DNA of 64,000 bases from Phycisphaerales bacterium (GCA_020847175.1 JADLCM010000064.1:1-64000); one strand, 5' to 3'; shown: positions 26,863 to 36,548, numbered from the stretch's first letter. A program made the numbers and translations. Notes: generated from the letters alone by a model not told the origin.

Positions 26863-27026
26863 CGCGGGTTCTCCGGCTTCGGGCCCGGGACGGGCCGGGC
26901 TCTATTCTACGCTTCGCGGGCGCTTCCCCCGCGGTTCTCGCCCAACAGAACGCCGGTCCGAAGCGGGCATTGCGTCACCGGCGTGTCACAGATGCTTCGG
27001 CGGGGGTCACGCTACCATCCCCGCGC

Positions 27027-28412
27027 GTGACGCTGACCTGCGAACTCCTCCAGCCCGAGGTGCGAGAAGCGATTCGGGCGGAGTCGTGGCGCGAGCTGCG
27101 CGAGGTGCTCCGGGCCCTCGACGCTCCCGACATCGCCGAGATTCTCCAGGCGCTCGGACCCGACGAGGCCGTGGTCGCATTCCGGGTTCTCCCCAGGGAC
27201 ATCGGGGGCGATGTCTTCGCCGAGTTTCCCACCGAGTTCCAGGAGGGCATGATCGGGCAGCTCGGCACGGGACGCATGGCCCGCGTCCTCGAGAGCATGA
27301 GCGCCGACGACCGGGCTTCGGTGCTCGATGAGCTCCCCCCGGAGGTCGCCCAGCGGCTTCTCGAAGCGATGAGCGCCGAGAACCGGCTCGCGACCCAGCA
27401 GATTCTCAACTATCCGGAGCAGAGCGTCGGGCGGCTGATGACCCCCGAGGTGCTGCGCATCCGCCCGGAATGGACCGCGGCGGACGCCATCGACCATGTC
27501 CGAAAGCACGGGCGCGACGCCGAGACCATCAATTACCTCTTCGTGGTCGACGAGCGCGGTCGCCTGATCGACGAGGTGCACCTGCGACGCCTGCTCCTGG
27601 CGCCCCCCAACACCCCGGTCGGCAACCTGAGCGATTCACGCTACGTCCGCCTGAGCGCGACCGACGACCAGGAAGAGGCCGTGCGCACCTTCCAGCGATA
27701 CGGGCGGGCCGCCCTGCCCGTGGTTGATTCCACGGGGGTGCTGCTGGGCATCGTCACCCACGACGACATCGCCGAGGTTGCCGAGGAAGAAGCGACGGAG
27801 GACATTCAGAAACTCGGCGGCGTGGAAGCGCTCGATGAGTCCTATGTCGCGACCTCGCTGGGCATCATGCTCCGCAAGCGGGCGCCCTGGCTCGCGGTGC
27901 TCTTCGTGATGCAGACCATCACGGTGGGCGTGCTCGATCATTTCGAACACTCCCTGGCGCAGGCGGCGATCCTGGTGACCTTCATCCCGCTGATCATCTC
28001 CAGCGGGGGCAACAGCGGCACACAGGCCGCCAGCCTGCTCATCCGCGCCCTCGCGCTGCAGGAACTGGGCCCCAAGGACTGGCTCACCGTGCTCCGGCGC
28101 GAACTGCTGACCGGGCTGGCCCTCGGCACGGTGCTGGGCGTGATGGCCGTCCTCATGGTCATGTCGCTCGACGCGGCGGGGGTCGCAACGAGCGATCACG
28201 CCGGGAGGGTCGGCTTCGCCGTGGGGACGGCGATCGTGGGCATCGTGCTCTGGGGCGTGGTCCTGGGCTCGATGCTGCCCCTCCTGCTCAAACGGCTCGG
28301 GCTCGACCCCGCGGCGATGTCGAGCCCGCTGGTGGCGACCCTGATGGATGTCTCGGGGCTGCTTATCTACTTCACCGTGGCGGTCACGCTGCTCAAGGGG
28401 AGCGTGCTGTAA
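27027..28412 (+). CDS. mgtE: Magnesium transporter MgtE
   Basis: Mg2+ channel/transporter in the inner membrane gated by cytoplasmic Mg2+. 461 residues from GTG 27027. The N domain has ALDAPDIAEILQALGPDE and repeated helices with MARVLESMSADDRASVLDEL. Two CBS domains follow (VGRLMTPEVLRIRPEWTA; VVDSTGVLLGIVTHDDIA). The transmembrane part includes PLIISSGGNSGTQAASLL, the signature region for MgtE selectivity, and five helices. It is divergent from gspG and upstream of parS. Confidence 0.95.
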   Translation: MTLTCELLQPEVREAIRAESWRELREVLRALDAPDIAEILQALGPDEAVVAFRVLPRDIGGDVFAEFPTEFQEGMIGQLGTGRMARVLESMSADDRASVLDELPPEVAQRLLEAMSAENRLATQQILNYPEQSVGRLMTPEVLRIRPEWTAADAIDHVRKHGRDAETINYLFVVDERGRLIDEVHLRRLLLAPPNTPVGNLSDSRYVRLSATDDQEEAVRTFQRYGRAALPVVDSTGVLLGIVTHDDIAEVAEEEATEDIQKLGGVEALDESYVATSLGIMLRKRAPWLAVLFVMQTITVGVLDHFEHSLAQAAILVTFIPLIISSGGNSGTQAASLLIRALALQELGPKDWLTVLRRELLTGLALGTVLGVMAVLMVMSLDAAGVATSDHAGRVGFAVGTAIVGIVLWGVVLGSMLPLLLKRLGLDPAAMSSPLVATLMDVSGLLIYFTVAVTLLKGSVL

Positions 28413-28490
28413 GGGCCGTGCCCCGGTGAAGGAGCGCCGCAACGATGCGATGACGCCGGGTCGGCACTCCACGGTCGGCGGGTTTCGTGA

Positions 28491-28506
28491 TGTTCCACGT
28501 GGAACA
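28491..28506. other. parS-type centromere site (ParB-binding palindrome)
   Basis: TGTTCCACGTGGAACA is a perfect 16-bp palindrome in the gap between mgtE and the NIF3 gene. It matches the parS consensus of chromosomal ParB proteins, including the exact variant known from pseudomonads. ParB loads here and slides, organising the origin region with ParA. I found no second perfect copy in the window, and no parA or parB. parS usually lies near oriC. It is intergenic on this reading. Confidence 0.85.
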
Positions 28507-28595
28507 TTCGCGCCGGTTTTGTGCGCGCGCCGGCGGTCGATGCGCGTCTGCAACCGGGGCCGCCGCGTCTACGATCATCATCAAAGGAGCCCGCC

Positions 28596-29732
28596 ATGCT
28601 CGTGCGTGACCTGATCGACGCGATGCAGCGGATTGCGCCGCTGGAGTATGCCGAGAGCTGGGACAGGGTGGGCCTGCTGGTCGGGAAGGCCGAACGCGAG
28701 CTGGACGGGCCGGTGCTGCTCACGATCGACCTGACCGAGCGGGTGATGCGGGAGGCGAAGGATGCGGGTGCGCGGGCGATCATCGCCTATCACCCGGTGA
28801 TCTGGGACCCGGTGGCGCGGGTGACGGACGAGACGGCGCGGGGGCGGATTCTGCTGGGCGCGATCGAGGCCGGGTTGTGCATCTACACGCCGCACACGGC
28901 GCTTGACGCGGCCCCCGGGGGGGTCACGGACTGGCTGTGCGAGGGTCTGTCGGGGTCGGGGCAGGCGGGGAAGATCGCGGGCGATTGCCGCGCCTTGCAG
29001 CCGACGGTGCGGGGCGGAGGGATGTGCAAGATCGTGACGTTTCTGCCGCTGGAGGCGATGGAGCGCGTACGCGGGGCGCTGGCGACGGCGGGGGCGGGGC
29101 GCATCGGGGCGTATTCGCTGTGCTCGTTCTCGACCGAGGGGACCGGGACGTTTCTCGGGGGTGCTGGGACGAAGCCTGTGTCGGGGGTCGCGGGGCGGGT
29201 GGAGCACGTGCCGGAGCGCCGACTGGAGATGGTGTGTCCGAAGGCGAACCTGGCGCTTGCCCTCGAAACGATGCGGCAGTTCCACCCGTACGAAGAGCCG
29301 GCGATTGACGTGTACGAGATGTCGGGCGAGCCGCTGCGCCGGGCGGGGGCCGGGAGGCGGCTGGTGCTGGATCGCCCGGCGACGCTGATGGAGCTGGCGG
29401 ATCGGCTCAAGCGCTTCCTGCCGCGCTATCGACTGCGGGCGGCGCTGGTGGCGGAGGACCGGCCGATGCAATCGCTCGGCGTGGTGCCCGGCGCGGGCGA
29501 GGGTCTGGCGCCGCTGGCGGCCCGTGAGGGGTGTGAGTTGTTCTTCACGGGGGAGATGCGTCATCACCAGATTCTGGATTGCCTGCACCAAGACATGAGC
29601 GTGCTGCTGGCGGGGCACGCGAACACGGAGCGGGGGTACCTGCCGCGCCTTGCGGAGCGTCTGCGCGCGATGCTGCCCGGGCTCGAGGCGTCGCCGGCGA
29701 AAGCGGACACGGACTTGCTCTTTGTGCTCTGA
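28596..29732 (+). CDS. NIF3-like dinuclear metal-centre protein (DUF34)
   Basis: 378 residues. The family forms hexamers with two metals per subunit. The metal ligands are suggested by AIIAYHPVIWDP near residue 60, LCIYTPHTALDAA, and LLAGHANTERGYLP near the end. The middle contains a PII/CutA-like insertion (GGGMCKIVTFLPLEAMERV...), as in the longer Bacillus YqfO-type members. The cellular function of the family is not settled. ATG 28596 has AAAGGAG upstream. It follows parS, 183 bp after mgtE. Confidence 0.9.
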   Translation: MLVRDLIDAMQRIAPLEYAESWDRVGLLVGKAERELDGPVLLTIDLTERVMREAKDAGARAIIAYHPVIWDPVARVTDETARGRILLGAIEAGLCIYTPHTALDAAPGGVTDWLCEGLSGSGQAGKIAGDCRALQPTVRGGGMCKIVTFLPLEAMERVRGALATAGAGRIGAYSLCSFSTEGTGTFLGGAGTKPVSGVAGRVEHVPERRLEMVCPKANLALALETMRQFHPYEEPAIDVYEMSGEPLRRAGAGRRLVLDRPATLMELADRLKRFLPRYRLRAALVAEDRPMQSLGVVPGAGEGLAPLAAREGCELFFTGEMRHHQILDCLHQDMSVLLAGHANTERGYLPRLAERLRAMLPGLEASPAKADTDLLFVL

Positions 29733-29873
29733 CAGGCCGATAACGCGCGCGGGGCGGGGCGTATCGGACGTGAACGTCGCGGCGTTGGGCCAGGCGCGGA
29801 GTCGGGATCGAGGCGGGCGCGGGACGGGCCGATAGCCGAGCGGGGGTGCGCCCCCGGAATCGGAGACCGGCCC

Positions 29874-31664
29874 ATGGCTGAAGAGAAGAAGGTGGCTGGG
29901 GCGCGCGCCGGCAAGGCGGCGAGCTTCGGTTCGTTCGCGGTGGTGGCGCTGGTCGTGGGCGCGACCGGGGGCATGGCGTGGTGGAGCGTGCGCGCGGGGG
30001 CCGAGGCGCGCCGAGACCAGCGATTCCAGGCTGCGCGAGATGGGGCGCGAGTGCTGGCGGAGGCGAGCAGGCCCCTGCTTGAGGCGGGTGATCTCGGGTC
30101 ACTGCGGTCGCTGGTGATGAGTGCGGGCGCGAGCGCGGACGTGGGCGAAGCGAGCGTGCGCGACGCCGCGGGGGCCGTGCTGGCGCATTCGCTGGCCTCG
30201 GCGATCGATGCCGACCTGGGGGAGGATGCGCCCCGGGTGGTGATGCACAACGACGAGAGCGCGCTGGTGCGCCGGGTCGTCGCGGCGGGGAAGACGTACT
30301 GGGTGATGGTCTCTCCACGTGCCGAGAGCGCAGCGGCGCTGGGGCCCCGGTGGGCGATGGGCGCCGGGGTGATCGGGTGCGCGGCGCTGGCGGGCCTGGG
30401 CGTGGTGCTGGGCGGGCAGGAGAGGCGGATGCGCGCGGCGCGCGGGCTGCGCGCGGCGCTCCTGGATTCGGAATCGGAAGGTGTGGCGCGCTGGAGGCGG
30501 ATCGGCCCCGCGAAAGACCCGCTGGCGCAGGCGTGGAACGCGCTGGCGAACTGCCTGGAGCGCGCGGGCGACGGCGCAGCGCCGGGGGCCGTGCCCGGCG
30601 CGGGGGATCGCGACGATTCCAGGTTGAGCGCGGCGATCGACGCGATGTGGCAGGGCCTGCTGATCGTGGACGTGGCGGGGACGGTGCGCCACGCGAACGG
30701 GGCGGCGGCGCTGCTGCTGCGCACGACGCGGGAAGGGCTGGTCGGGTCGTCGCTGGCGTCGAAGGTCGGGGATGCGTCGCTGACATGGCTGCTCGAATCG
30801 ATGTCCGGCCCGGAGAGCCTGACCAAGCGGAGCGCGGAGGTGATGGACAAGTCGGGCACGACGGTGCGATTCAGCGCGCGGGCGGTGGGGCGCGGGCGCG
30901 AGGCGGACGTGCTGGTGCTGGTGGACGACGTGACGAGCCAGAAGGCCGCCGAGGGGGCGCGGCACACCTTCGTGTCTCACGCGGCGCACGAGCTTCGGAC
31001 GCCCCTGACGAATGTGCGGCTGTACGTCGAGCAGTTGCAGGAACTTGGAGAGGCGGACGGCGCGGCCCGGGCGCAGGCGATCAACGTGATCAACCAGGAG
31101 TGCCGCCGGCTGGAGCGGGTTGTCGCGGACATGCTGAACACGAGCGAAGTGGAGGCGGGCGCGCTGCGTCTGAGGCCGGACGATGTGCGCCTGGAGCCCC
31201 TGTTTGACGAGTTGCGTGAGGACTACCAGGCGCAGGTGCTGGACAAGGGGCTGTCGATGCGCTTTGAGTTGCCTCCGAAACTGCCGGTGATTCACGCGGA
31301 CCGGGAGAAGCTGTGCATCGTGATGCACAACCTGCTCGGGAACGCGGTGAAGTACACGCCCAGCGGGGGCAGCGTGGTGGTGCGGGTGGAGGCGGGGGAA
31401 TCGGACCTGACGATGAGCGTGAGCGACACGGGGTTCGGGATCGCGGAGTCCGAGCGGGCGCGGGTCTTTGAGCGGTTCTTCCGGTCGAGCGATCAACGGG
31501 TGGGCGGCGTGACGGGGACCGGGCTGGGGCTCGCGATTGCGCGGGAGATCGCGCAGATGCACGGCGGAGACATCACGCTGGAGTCGGTGCTGAACAAGGG
31601 GAGCACGTTCACGCTCCGGGTGCCGGTGCGGGCGCCGGTCTCGGCGGCGCGCCGCGCGGCGTGA
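29874..31664 (+). CDS. Sensor histidine kinase (first gene of pilus operon 2)
   Basis: 596 residues, inner membrane. Two transmembrane segments (FAVVALVVGATGGMAWW near 20-40; MGAGVIGCAALAGLGVVL near 160-180) flank a periplasmic domain. A PAS-like domain follows (SAAIDAMWQGLLIVDVAGTV). The HisKA domain has HAAHELRTPL with the phosphoacceptor His near residue 372. The HATPase domain has N box MHNLLGNAVKYTP, G1 DTGFGI and G2 GTGLGLAI. No response regulator is adjacent; the next genes are a STAS protein and the pilus ATPase. It may therefore regulate through a distant regulator. ATG 29874 has GGAG upstream. Confidence 0.9.
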   Translation: MAEEKKVAGARAGKAASFGSFAVVALVVGATGGMAWWSVRAGAEARRDQRFQAARDGARVLAEASRPLLEAGDLGSLRSLVMSAGASADVGEASVRDAAGAVLAHSLASAIDADLGEDAPRVVMHNDESALVRRVVAAGKTYWVMVSPRAESAAALGPRWAMGAGVIGCAALAGLGVVLGGQERRMRAARGLRAALLDSESEGVARWRRIGPAKDPLAQAWNALANCLERAGDGAAPGAVPGAGDRDDSRLSAAIDAMWQGLLIVDVAGTVRHANGAAALLLRTTREGLVGSSLASKVGDASLTWLLESMSGPESLTKRSAEVMDKSGTTVRFSARAVGRGREADVLVLVDDVTSQKAAEGARHTFVSHAAHELRTPLTNVRLYVEQLQELGEADGAARAQAINVINQECRRLERVVADMLNTSEVEAGALRLRPDDVRLEPLFDELREDYQAQVLDKGLSMRFELPPKLPVIHADREKLCIVMHNLLGNAVKYTPSGGSVVVRVEAGESDLTMSVSDTGFGIAESERARVFERFFRSSDQRVGGVTGTGLGLAIAREIAQMHGGDITLESVLNKGSTFTLRVPVRAPVSAARRAA

Positions 31665-31736
31665 GGGGGGCGGTGGAGACGTGAACAAGTGAAGAAGTGC
31701 GGAAGTGCGGGGGGAAGGGCGTGATGGAGGGCGGCT

Positions 31737-32075
31737 GTGCAGATTGAGCAAAGCAAGCACGGGGCGGTGGTGGTGATCCGGCCGCAGGGCCCGCTGACGG
31801 CGCAGGATGCGCCGGGGCTGGAGTCGGAGATGCGCGGGGCGCTGTCATCGAGCCTCGGGCGGGTCGTGCTCGATGTCTCGGCGGTGCCGTTCGTGGACTC
31901 GGCTGGGCTGGAGTCGCTGGTCAACACGGCGGAGGAGTTCGGGCGCGGTGGGCAGACGCTGAAGGTGTGCGGCGTCCACGAGACGCTGGGGCAGGTCCTG
32001 ATGATCACGGGCACGGGGGACCGGTTCGAGCGGTACGAGGATGTGAACGCCGCGGTGAGGAGCTTCCTGACGTGA
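31737..32075 (+). CDS. STAS-domain protein (anti-sigma factor antagonist type)
   Basis: 112 residues, whole protein is one STAS domain. The conserved loop DVSAVPFVDSAGLESLV contains Ser55 in the position phosphorylated in SpoIIAA/RsbV. Such proteins bind anti-sigma kinases or act as switch subunits. GTG 31737 has GGAGG 6-7 bases upstream. Its TGA overlaps the next gene's GTG as GTGA, coupling it to the GspE ATPase. It is 72 bp after the histidine kinase. No anti-sigma kinase (RsbW-like) is adjacent, so its partner may be the histidine kinase or a distant protein. Confidence 0.87.
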   Translation: MQIEQSKHGAVVVIRPQGPLTAQDAPGLESEMRGALSSSLGRVVLDVSAVPFVDSAGLESLVNTAEEFGRGGQTLKVCGVHETLGQVLMITGTGDRFERYEDVNAAVRSFLT

Positions 32076-33838
32076 CGCAGGCGGGCGGACAGTTCGGCGG
32101 ACGGGCGCCCAAGACACGGGTGGGCGAGACGCTGCTGCGCGCCGGGGTGATCTCGGAAGAGCAGTTGGCGGCGGCCCTGGCGGCGCAGCAGACGAACGGG
32201 ACGCGGCTGATCGAGGCGCTGGCGGGGCAGGCGAATGTCAGCCGGGGGGCGCTGGTGCAGGCGCTGGGCGCGTGGCTCGGGGTGCCCGCGGTGGAACTGC
32301 GCCACGGGCTGATCGACCCAGCGCTGCTCAAACTGATCGGCGCGGAGGAGGCGGAACGCCTGAAGGCGATCCCGCTCTTCCGGGTGCGGAACGAGCTGAC
32401 GGTGGCGATGGCAGAGCCCCAGAACCTGCCGGCGCTTGATCGGCTGGCGCAGCTGACGGGGCTTCGGGTGCGCCCCGTGCTGGCGCTCGAGGCGAACATC
32501 GTCGAGTTCGTGAAGAAGTACGCCAGCGGGGACGTGGATGTCGATGCGTTCCTGACGAGCCTGGGCTCGAGCGACGTGGAGGTGGTGGAGCGGGAGAACG
32601 TGGACGAGGGGCCGACCACGGACCTCGACCGGATGATCGCGGGCAGCCCGATCGTGAACCTGGTGAACGTGGCGCTGCTCACGGCGGTGAAGGGCAAGGC
32701 GAGCGATATTCACATCGAGCCGGACAAGCGCGGGACGCGGATCCGGTACCGGGTGGACGGGGTGCTGCGGGACCTGATGAAGCCCCCCGCCGGGATGCAC
32801 GCGGCGATCGTGAGCCGGGTGAAGGTGATCGGGAAGATGGACATCGCGGAGAAGCGCCTGCCCCAGGAGGGGCGGGTGCGGATCGTGGCGGAGGGGCGCG
32901 ATGTGGACCTGCGGGTGAGCAGCATGCCGACGCTGCTGGGCGAGAAGCTGGTGGTGCGCATCCTGGACAAGGCGAACCTCCGGGTCCGCCTCGGCGACCT
33001 GGGGTTCCGGCCCGAGAGCCAGGAGGTCTTCGAGCGGGTGCTGCGCCAGCCGCACGGGCTGGTGCTGGTCACGGGGCCGACGGGGAGCGGCAAGACGACC
33101 ACGCTGTATTCCGCGCTGGACCTGCTGCGGAGCCCCGAGGTGAACATCGTGACGGTGGAAGACCCGGTGGAGTACCAGCTGGACCTCATCAACCAGGTGC
33201 AGGTGCAGGACGCGATCGGGATGAGTTTCGCGCGGGCGCTGCGGAGCATCCTGCGCCAGGACCCGGACATCATCATGGTGGGCGAGATCCGCGACGAGCA
33301 GACGGCGCGGGTGGGGGTGCAGGCCGCGCTCACGGGGCACCTGGTGCTCGCGACGCTGCACACCAACGACGCGCCTGGGGCGGTAGCGCGGCTGCGGGAC
33401 ATGGGGCTGGAGAGCTACCTGCTGTCGAGCGCGCTCAACGGGGTGGTGGCGCAGCGGCTGACGCGGACGATCTGCCCGGCGTGCGCGACGAAGTACTACC
33501 CGGCGGAGGACGTGCTGCGCGATGCGGGGCTGGAGGAGATGACGGGCAAGGCGTTCCGCAAGGGGCTGGGGTGCCAGCAGTGCCACGACTCGGGGTTCGC
33601 GGGGCGCGTCGGCGTGTACGAGGTGATGGAGGTGACCCCGGCGCTCCGGCGGATGGTGCACGGCGGCGCGCCGACGCACGAACTGCGGGAGCAGTTCAGG
33701 CGGGGCGGGGGGCTGAGCCTGCGCGACGAGGGCGTGCTGCTGGCGATCGAGGGCAAGACGAGCCTGGAGGAAGTGCTGCGGGTGACGCACACCGACGACG
33801 TGATTGACGAGGCCCAGGACCAGCGGAGGGCGGCATGA
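32072..33838 (+). CDS. gspE: Type II secretion / type IV pilus assembly ATPase (system 2)
   Basis: 588 residues. An MshEN domain (VGETLLRAGVISEEQLAAAL, about 15-160) is followed by the ATPase core with ASDIHIEPD, Walker A GPTGSGKTTT near residue 334, Asp box and ATLHTND. A tetracysteine zinc module is present (CPAC near 468, CQQC near 501). The full MshEN domain often binds c-di-GMP in this family; its consensus residues would need alignment. Start GTG overlaps the STAS stop. Followed at 4-bp overlap by gspF. It is the paralogue of the gene at 856-2574. Confidence 0.94.
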   Translation: MTQAGGQFGGRAPKTRVGETLLRAGVISEEQLAAALAAQQTNGTRLIEALAGQANVSRGALVQALGAWLGVPAVELRHGLIDPALLKLIGAEEAERLKAIPLFRVRNELTVAMAEPQNLPALDRLAQLTGLRVRPVLALEANIVEFVKKYASGDVDVDAFLTSLGSSDVEVVERENVDEGPTTDLDRMIAGSPIVNLVNVALLTAVKGKASDIHIEPDKRGTRIRYRVDGVLRDLMKPPAGMHAAIVSRVKVIGKMDIAEKRLPQEGRVRIVAEGRDVDLRVSSMPTLLGEKLVVRILDKANLRVRLGDLGFRPESQEVFERVLRQPHGLVLVTGPTGSGKTTTLYSALDLLRSPEVNIVTVEDPVEYQLDLINQVQVQDAIGMSFARALRSILRQDPDIIMVGEIRDEQTARVGVQAALTGHLVLATLHTNDAPGAVARLRDMGLESYLLSSALNGVVAQRLTRTICPACATKYYPAEDVLRDAGLEEMTGKAFRKGLGCQQCHDSGFAGRVGVYEVMEVTPALRRMVHGGAPTHELREQFRRGGGLSLRDEGVLLAIEGKTSLEEVLRVTHTDDVIDEAQDQRRAA

Positions 33839-35055
33839 ACTTCACGTATGCAGCCTTCGGCGCCAAGGGCGAGCCGGTGGGCGGAGTGATTGACGCGGCG
33901 ACGCAGGCGGAAGCGCAGGAGAAGCTGCGCGCCAAGGGGTTGTTCGTCTCGCGGGTGGAGCCCGAGGCGGGCGGGGCGCGGGTGAAGTCGCCCCGGGGCC
34001 TTGCGCCGGGGCCGGGGAAACTGAAGAACGTGGCGGTATTCACCCGGCAGTTGTCGATCCTGGTGGGGGCGGGGACGCCGGTGGTAGATGCGCTCGCGGC
34101 TCTGTCGCGCCAGGCGCCCGAAGGGGCATGGCGGAAGGTGCTTGAGGATGTGCAGCGCCGGGTGGAGGGGGGCGAGGCGCTCTCGGATGCGGTGCGCGCG
34201 CACCCGCGGGCCTTCGACACGGTCTGCCAGAGCCTGATCAGCGCGGGCGAGGCGTCGGGCAAGCTGGACGTGATGCTGGAGCGCCTCTCGACGCTGGCGC
34301 GAAAGCGTCAGCACGTGCGGGGGAGTGTGATCGGGGCGATGGTCTACCCGGTGCTGCTGATCGGGGTGTCCTTCGGCGTGATCGTGATGCTTCTCACCAC
34401 GGTGCTGCCCCGGTTCAGCGGGATGTTCGAGTCGCTGGACACGCCCCTGCCGAAGTCCACGGAAGTGCTGATCGTGGTGGGGGCGTGGCTGACGGCGTAC
34501 TGGTACGTGCCGCTCGGGCTCCTGGTCGGGCTGGTCGCGGGCGGCACGGCATGGATCAAGTCGGCGCCGGGGCGGCGGGTGTGTGACGCGGCGCTGGTGC
34601 GCGCGCCGATCGTGGGGCCGATCATCCGCAACTTCGCGACGGCGCAGCTGGCCCGGCTCATGGGGACGCTGCTGGAGAGCCGGGTGCCGATGCTGGAGGC
34701 GATCGCGCTGACCCGGGCGGCGGCCTTCAACGCGCGGTACCGCGCGCTGCTGGAGGAGACGGAGGACGCGGTGACGCAGGGCGAGCCGGTGAGCCGGGTG
34801 CTCGGGGCGTCTCCGCTGATCTCGCCTGCGGTGTGCGAAGCGCTGCGCTCGGGGGAGCAGGCGGGGAACGTGGGCCCGGTGCTGACGCACGTCGCGGGGT
34901 TCATCGAGGAGGACAATGACGTGGTGGTGCGGTCGCTGGCGAGCCTGCTCGAGCCGGCGATCCTGATCACGCTGGGGCTGATCGTCGCGGTCATCACGAC
35001 GAGCATGTTCCTGCCCATGTTCGACCTCGCGGCGTCGGCGGGGAGGGCCCAATGA
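33835..35055 (+). CDS. gspF: Inner-membrane platform protein GspF/PilC (system 2)
   Basis: 406 residues. Two repeated T2SSF domains each carry hydrophobic helices: AVFTRQLSILVGAGTPVVDAL in the first and FATAQLARLMGTLLESRVPM in the second. Transmembrane segments are seen at about 165-190, 215-240 and 375-400. GspF is the polytopic centre of the assembly platform that works with the ATPase. Starts within the ATPase stop (ATGA), with GGAGGG upstream. This is the only gspF in the window, although two ATPases are present. Confidence 0.93.
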   Translation: MNFTYAAFGAKGEPVGGVIDAATQAEAQEKLRAKGLFVSRVEPEAGGARVKSPRGLAPGPGKLKNVAVFTRQLSILVGAGTPVVDALAALSRQAPEGAWRKVLEDVQRRVEGGEALSDAVRAHPRAFDTVCQSLISAGEASGKLDVMLERLSTLARKRQHVRGSVIGAMVYPVLLIGVSFGVIVMLLTTVLPRFSGMFESLDTPLPKSTEVLIVVGAWLTAYWYVPLGLLVGLVAGGTAWIKSAPGRRVCDAALVRAPIVGPIIRNFATAQLARLMGTLLESRVPMLEAIALTRAAAFNARYRALLEETEDAVTQGEPVSRVLGASPLISPAVCEALRSGEQAGNVGPVLTHVAGFIEEDNDVVVRSLASLLEPAILITLGLIVAVITTSMFLPMFDLAASAGRAQ

Positions 35056-36548
35056 GCGGGCCGATCGCGCTGGTGCTGGGGCCGGATGAGTTCACGGCGG
35101 CGCAGAGCCGGCGCGGCGTGGTGGAGTGGTCTGCCTGCCGCGGGGGCGAGCTGGATGACGCAGGCCTGCGCCGCGTGTGCGGGATGCTGGAGCGAGGCGG
35201 GATGCGGGGGCGGCGGGTGCGGGTGGCGCTGGCAGAGGGCGCGACGATCACGAACCTGATGGAACTGCCTTCGCGGGCGAGCGGGGCGCCCGTGGACGAC
35301 CTGGCGGCGCGGGAGCTGGGGCGGATCATGCGGGGGCAGAAGGGGGAGTTGATCGCACGGGCGCTGGAGGTGCCCCAGCCGGCACGGCGCGGGGCGCTGG
35401 AGTGGTACCTGGCGGCGGGCGTGGCCTCGGCCGAAGCGGAGCGCATCGCCGAGGCGCTCGCGCGGATCGGTCTGCGCGTCGAGCACGTCGAGCCGCGCGC
35501 GATCGCGCTGGGGCGGGCCTTTGCCGGGGTGCTGGCGCGCCGGGGCGTGTGCGCCGGGATTGAGGTGGGCGCAGCACAGTCGAGATTCGTGGCCGTGGTG
35601 GACGGGGTGCTCGCGTACGAGAGGGCGATCGCGATCGGGTGGTTGAGCGACCCTGCGGAGGTTCTCGTCAAGGCGGGGCGCATCTCGCGACAGGCGGCGG
35701 AGGCACAGGTGCGGGGCGCGCTGCGAAGCCGGCCGGATGCCCGGACGCCGGAGGTGCGCGGAGCCTTGGAGCGTGCCTCGGCGGACCTGGCGCGCGAGTT
35801 CGCGGCCTCGGCGGGCTTCGTGCTGGAGCGGTACCGGGCGGATGCGCTGGGCGAGGCGTGCGTGGTGGCGCCGGAGGCGTTGGGGTTGGTCGGGGCGATC
35901 GGAGCGACGTTGGAGGTGGTCGCGCGTCAGGCGTCGTGGGCGGGAGCGCCCGCGGACGATTCACCTGGGCTCGGGGCGGCCGTGGGGCTGCTGGGGCATG
36001 GCGGGTCGATGTGCCTGCCGCGTGCGATGTCTGAGCGACGGTTGCTTCGCCGGCGGGTGGTGCAGGGATCATGGGCGACCGGGGTCGCGGCGTCGGCGGC
36101 GATGGCGAGCTGGCTGTGCGTGACGCTGCGACCGGAACGGAGCGTGACCGCCTTGACCTCGGAGGTGGCGCTCGCGGATGAGGCGACCGATGCGCTGAGC
36201 GCGGAACTGGCGGGCCGGCGCGAGGAGTTGGCGCAGGGTGTTCAGTTGCTGCGGGCGACGCGGGCCACGCAGGACCGGGTGAACTGGTCGGCGCTGCTGA
36301 TGTCGCTGGGTGACCTTGCGGGCGAGGACGTGCGCCTGACCCAGGTGGCGGTGACGCCGGCGTCCGAGGGGGCGCGGGTGGGTGTGCGGGGCGAAGCGCG
36401 CGACCAAGCGGCGCTCTCGCGGTTCGTGCTGGCGCTGGAGGGGACCAAGGCATTTGCGCGTGTTGTGCTGCACGAGTCCACCACGGGCGGGCGCGACGGG
36501 GCGATGACGTTCTCGCTGAGCGCCGCGCTGGGGGAGGTCGGACCATGA
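35052..36548 (+). CDS. PilM-PilN fusion-type assembly protein (system 2)
   Basis: 498 residues. The N-terminal about 320 residues resemble the actin-like PilM/GspL cytoplasmic domain (IEVGAAQSRFVAVVDGVLAY; LEHV- and GLRVEHVEP-type strands). One transmembrane segment near residue 335-358 (WATGVAASAAMASWLCVTL) is followed by a coiled coil and a PilN-like fold (LLMSLGDLAGEDVRLTQVAV). It therefore combines roles often split between pilM and pilN. It overlaps gspF and pilO by 4 bp. ATP binding is uncertain because the PilM phosphate motif is not clear. Confidence 0.7.
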   Translation: MSGPIALVLGPDEFTAAQSRRGVVEWSACRGGELDDAGLRRVCGMLERGGMRGRRVRVALAEGATITNLMELPSRASGAPVDDLAARELGRIMRGQKGELIARALEVPQPARRGALEWYLAAGVASAEAERIAEALARIGLRVEHVEPRAIALGRAFAGVLARRGVCAGIEVGAAQSRFVAVVDGVLAYERAIAIGWLSDPAEVLVKAGRISRQAAEAQVRGALRSRPDARTPEVRGALERASADLAREFAASAGFVLERYRADALGEACVVAPEALGLVGAIGATLEVVARQASWAGAPADDSPGLGAAVGLLGHGGSMCLPRAMSERRLLRRRVVQGSWATGVAASAAMASWLCVTLRPERSVTALTSEVALADEATDALSAELAGRREELAQGVQLLRATRATQDRVNWSALLMSLGDLAGEDVRLTQVAVTPASEGARVGVRGEARDQAALSRFVLALEGTKAFARVVLHESTTGGRDGAMTFSLSAALGEVGP

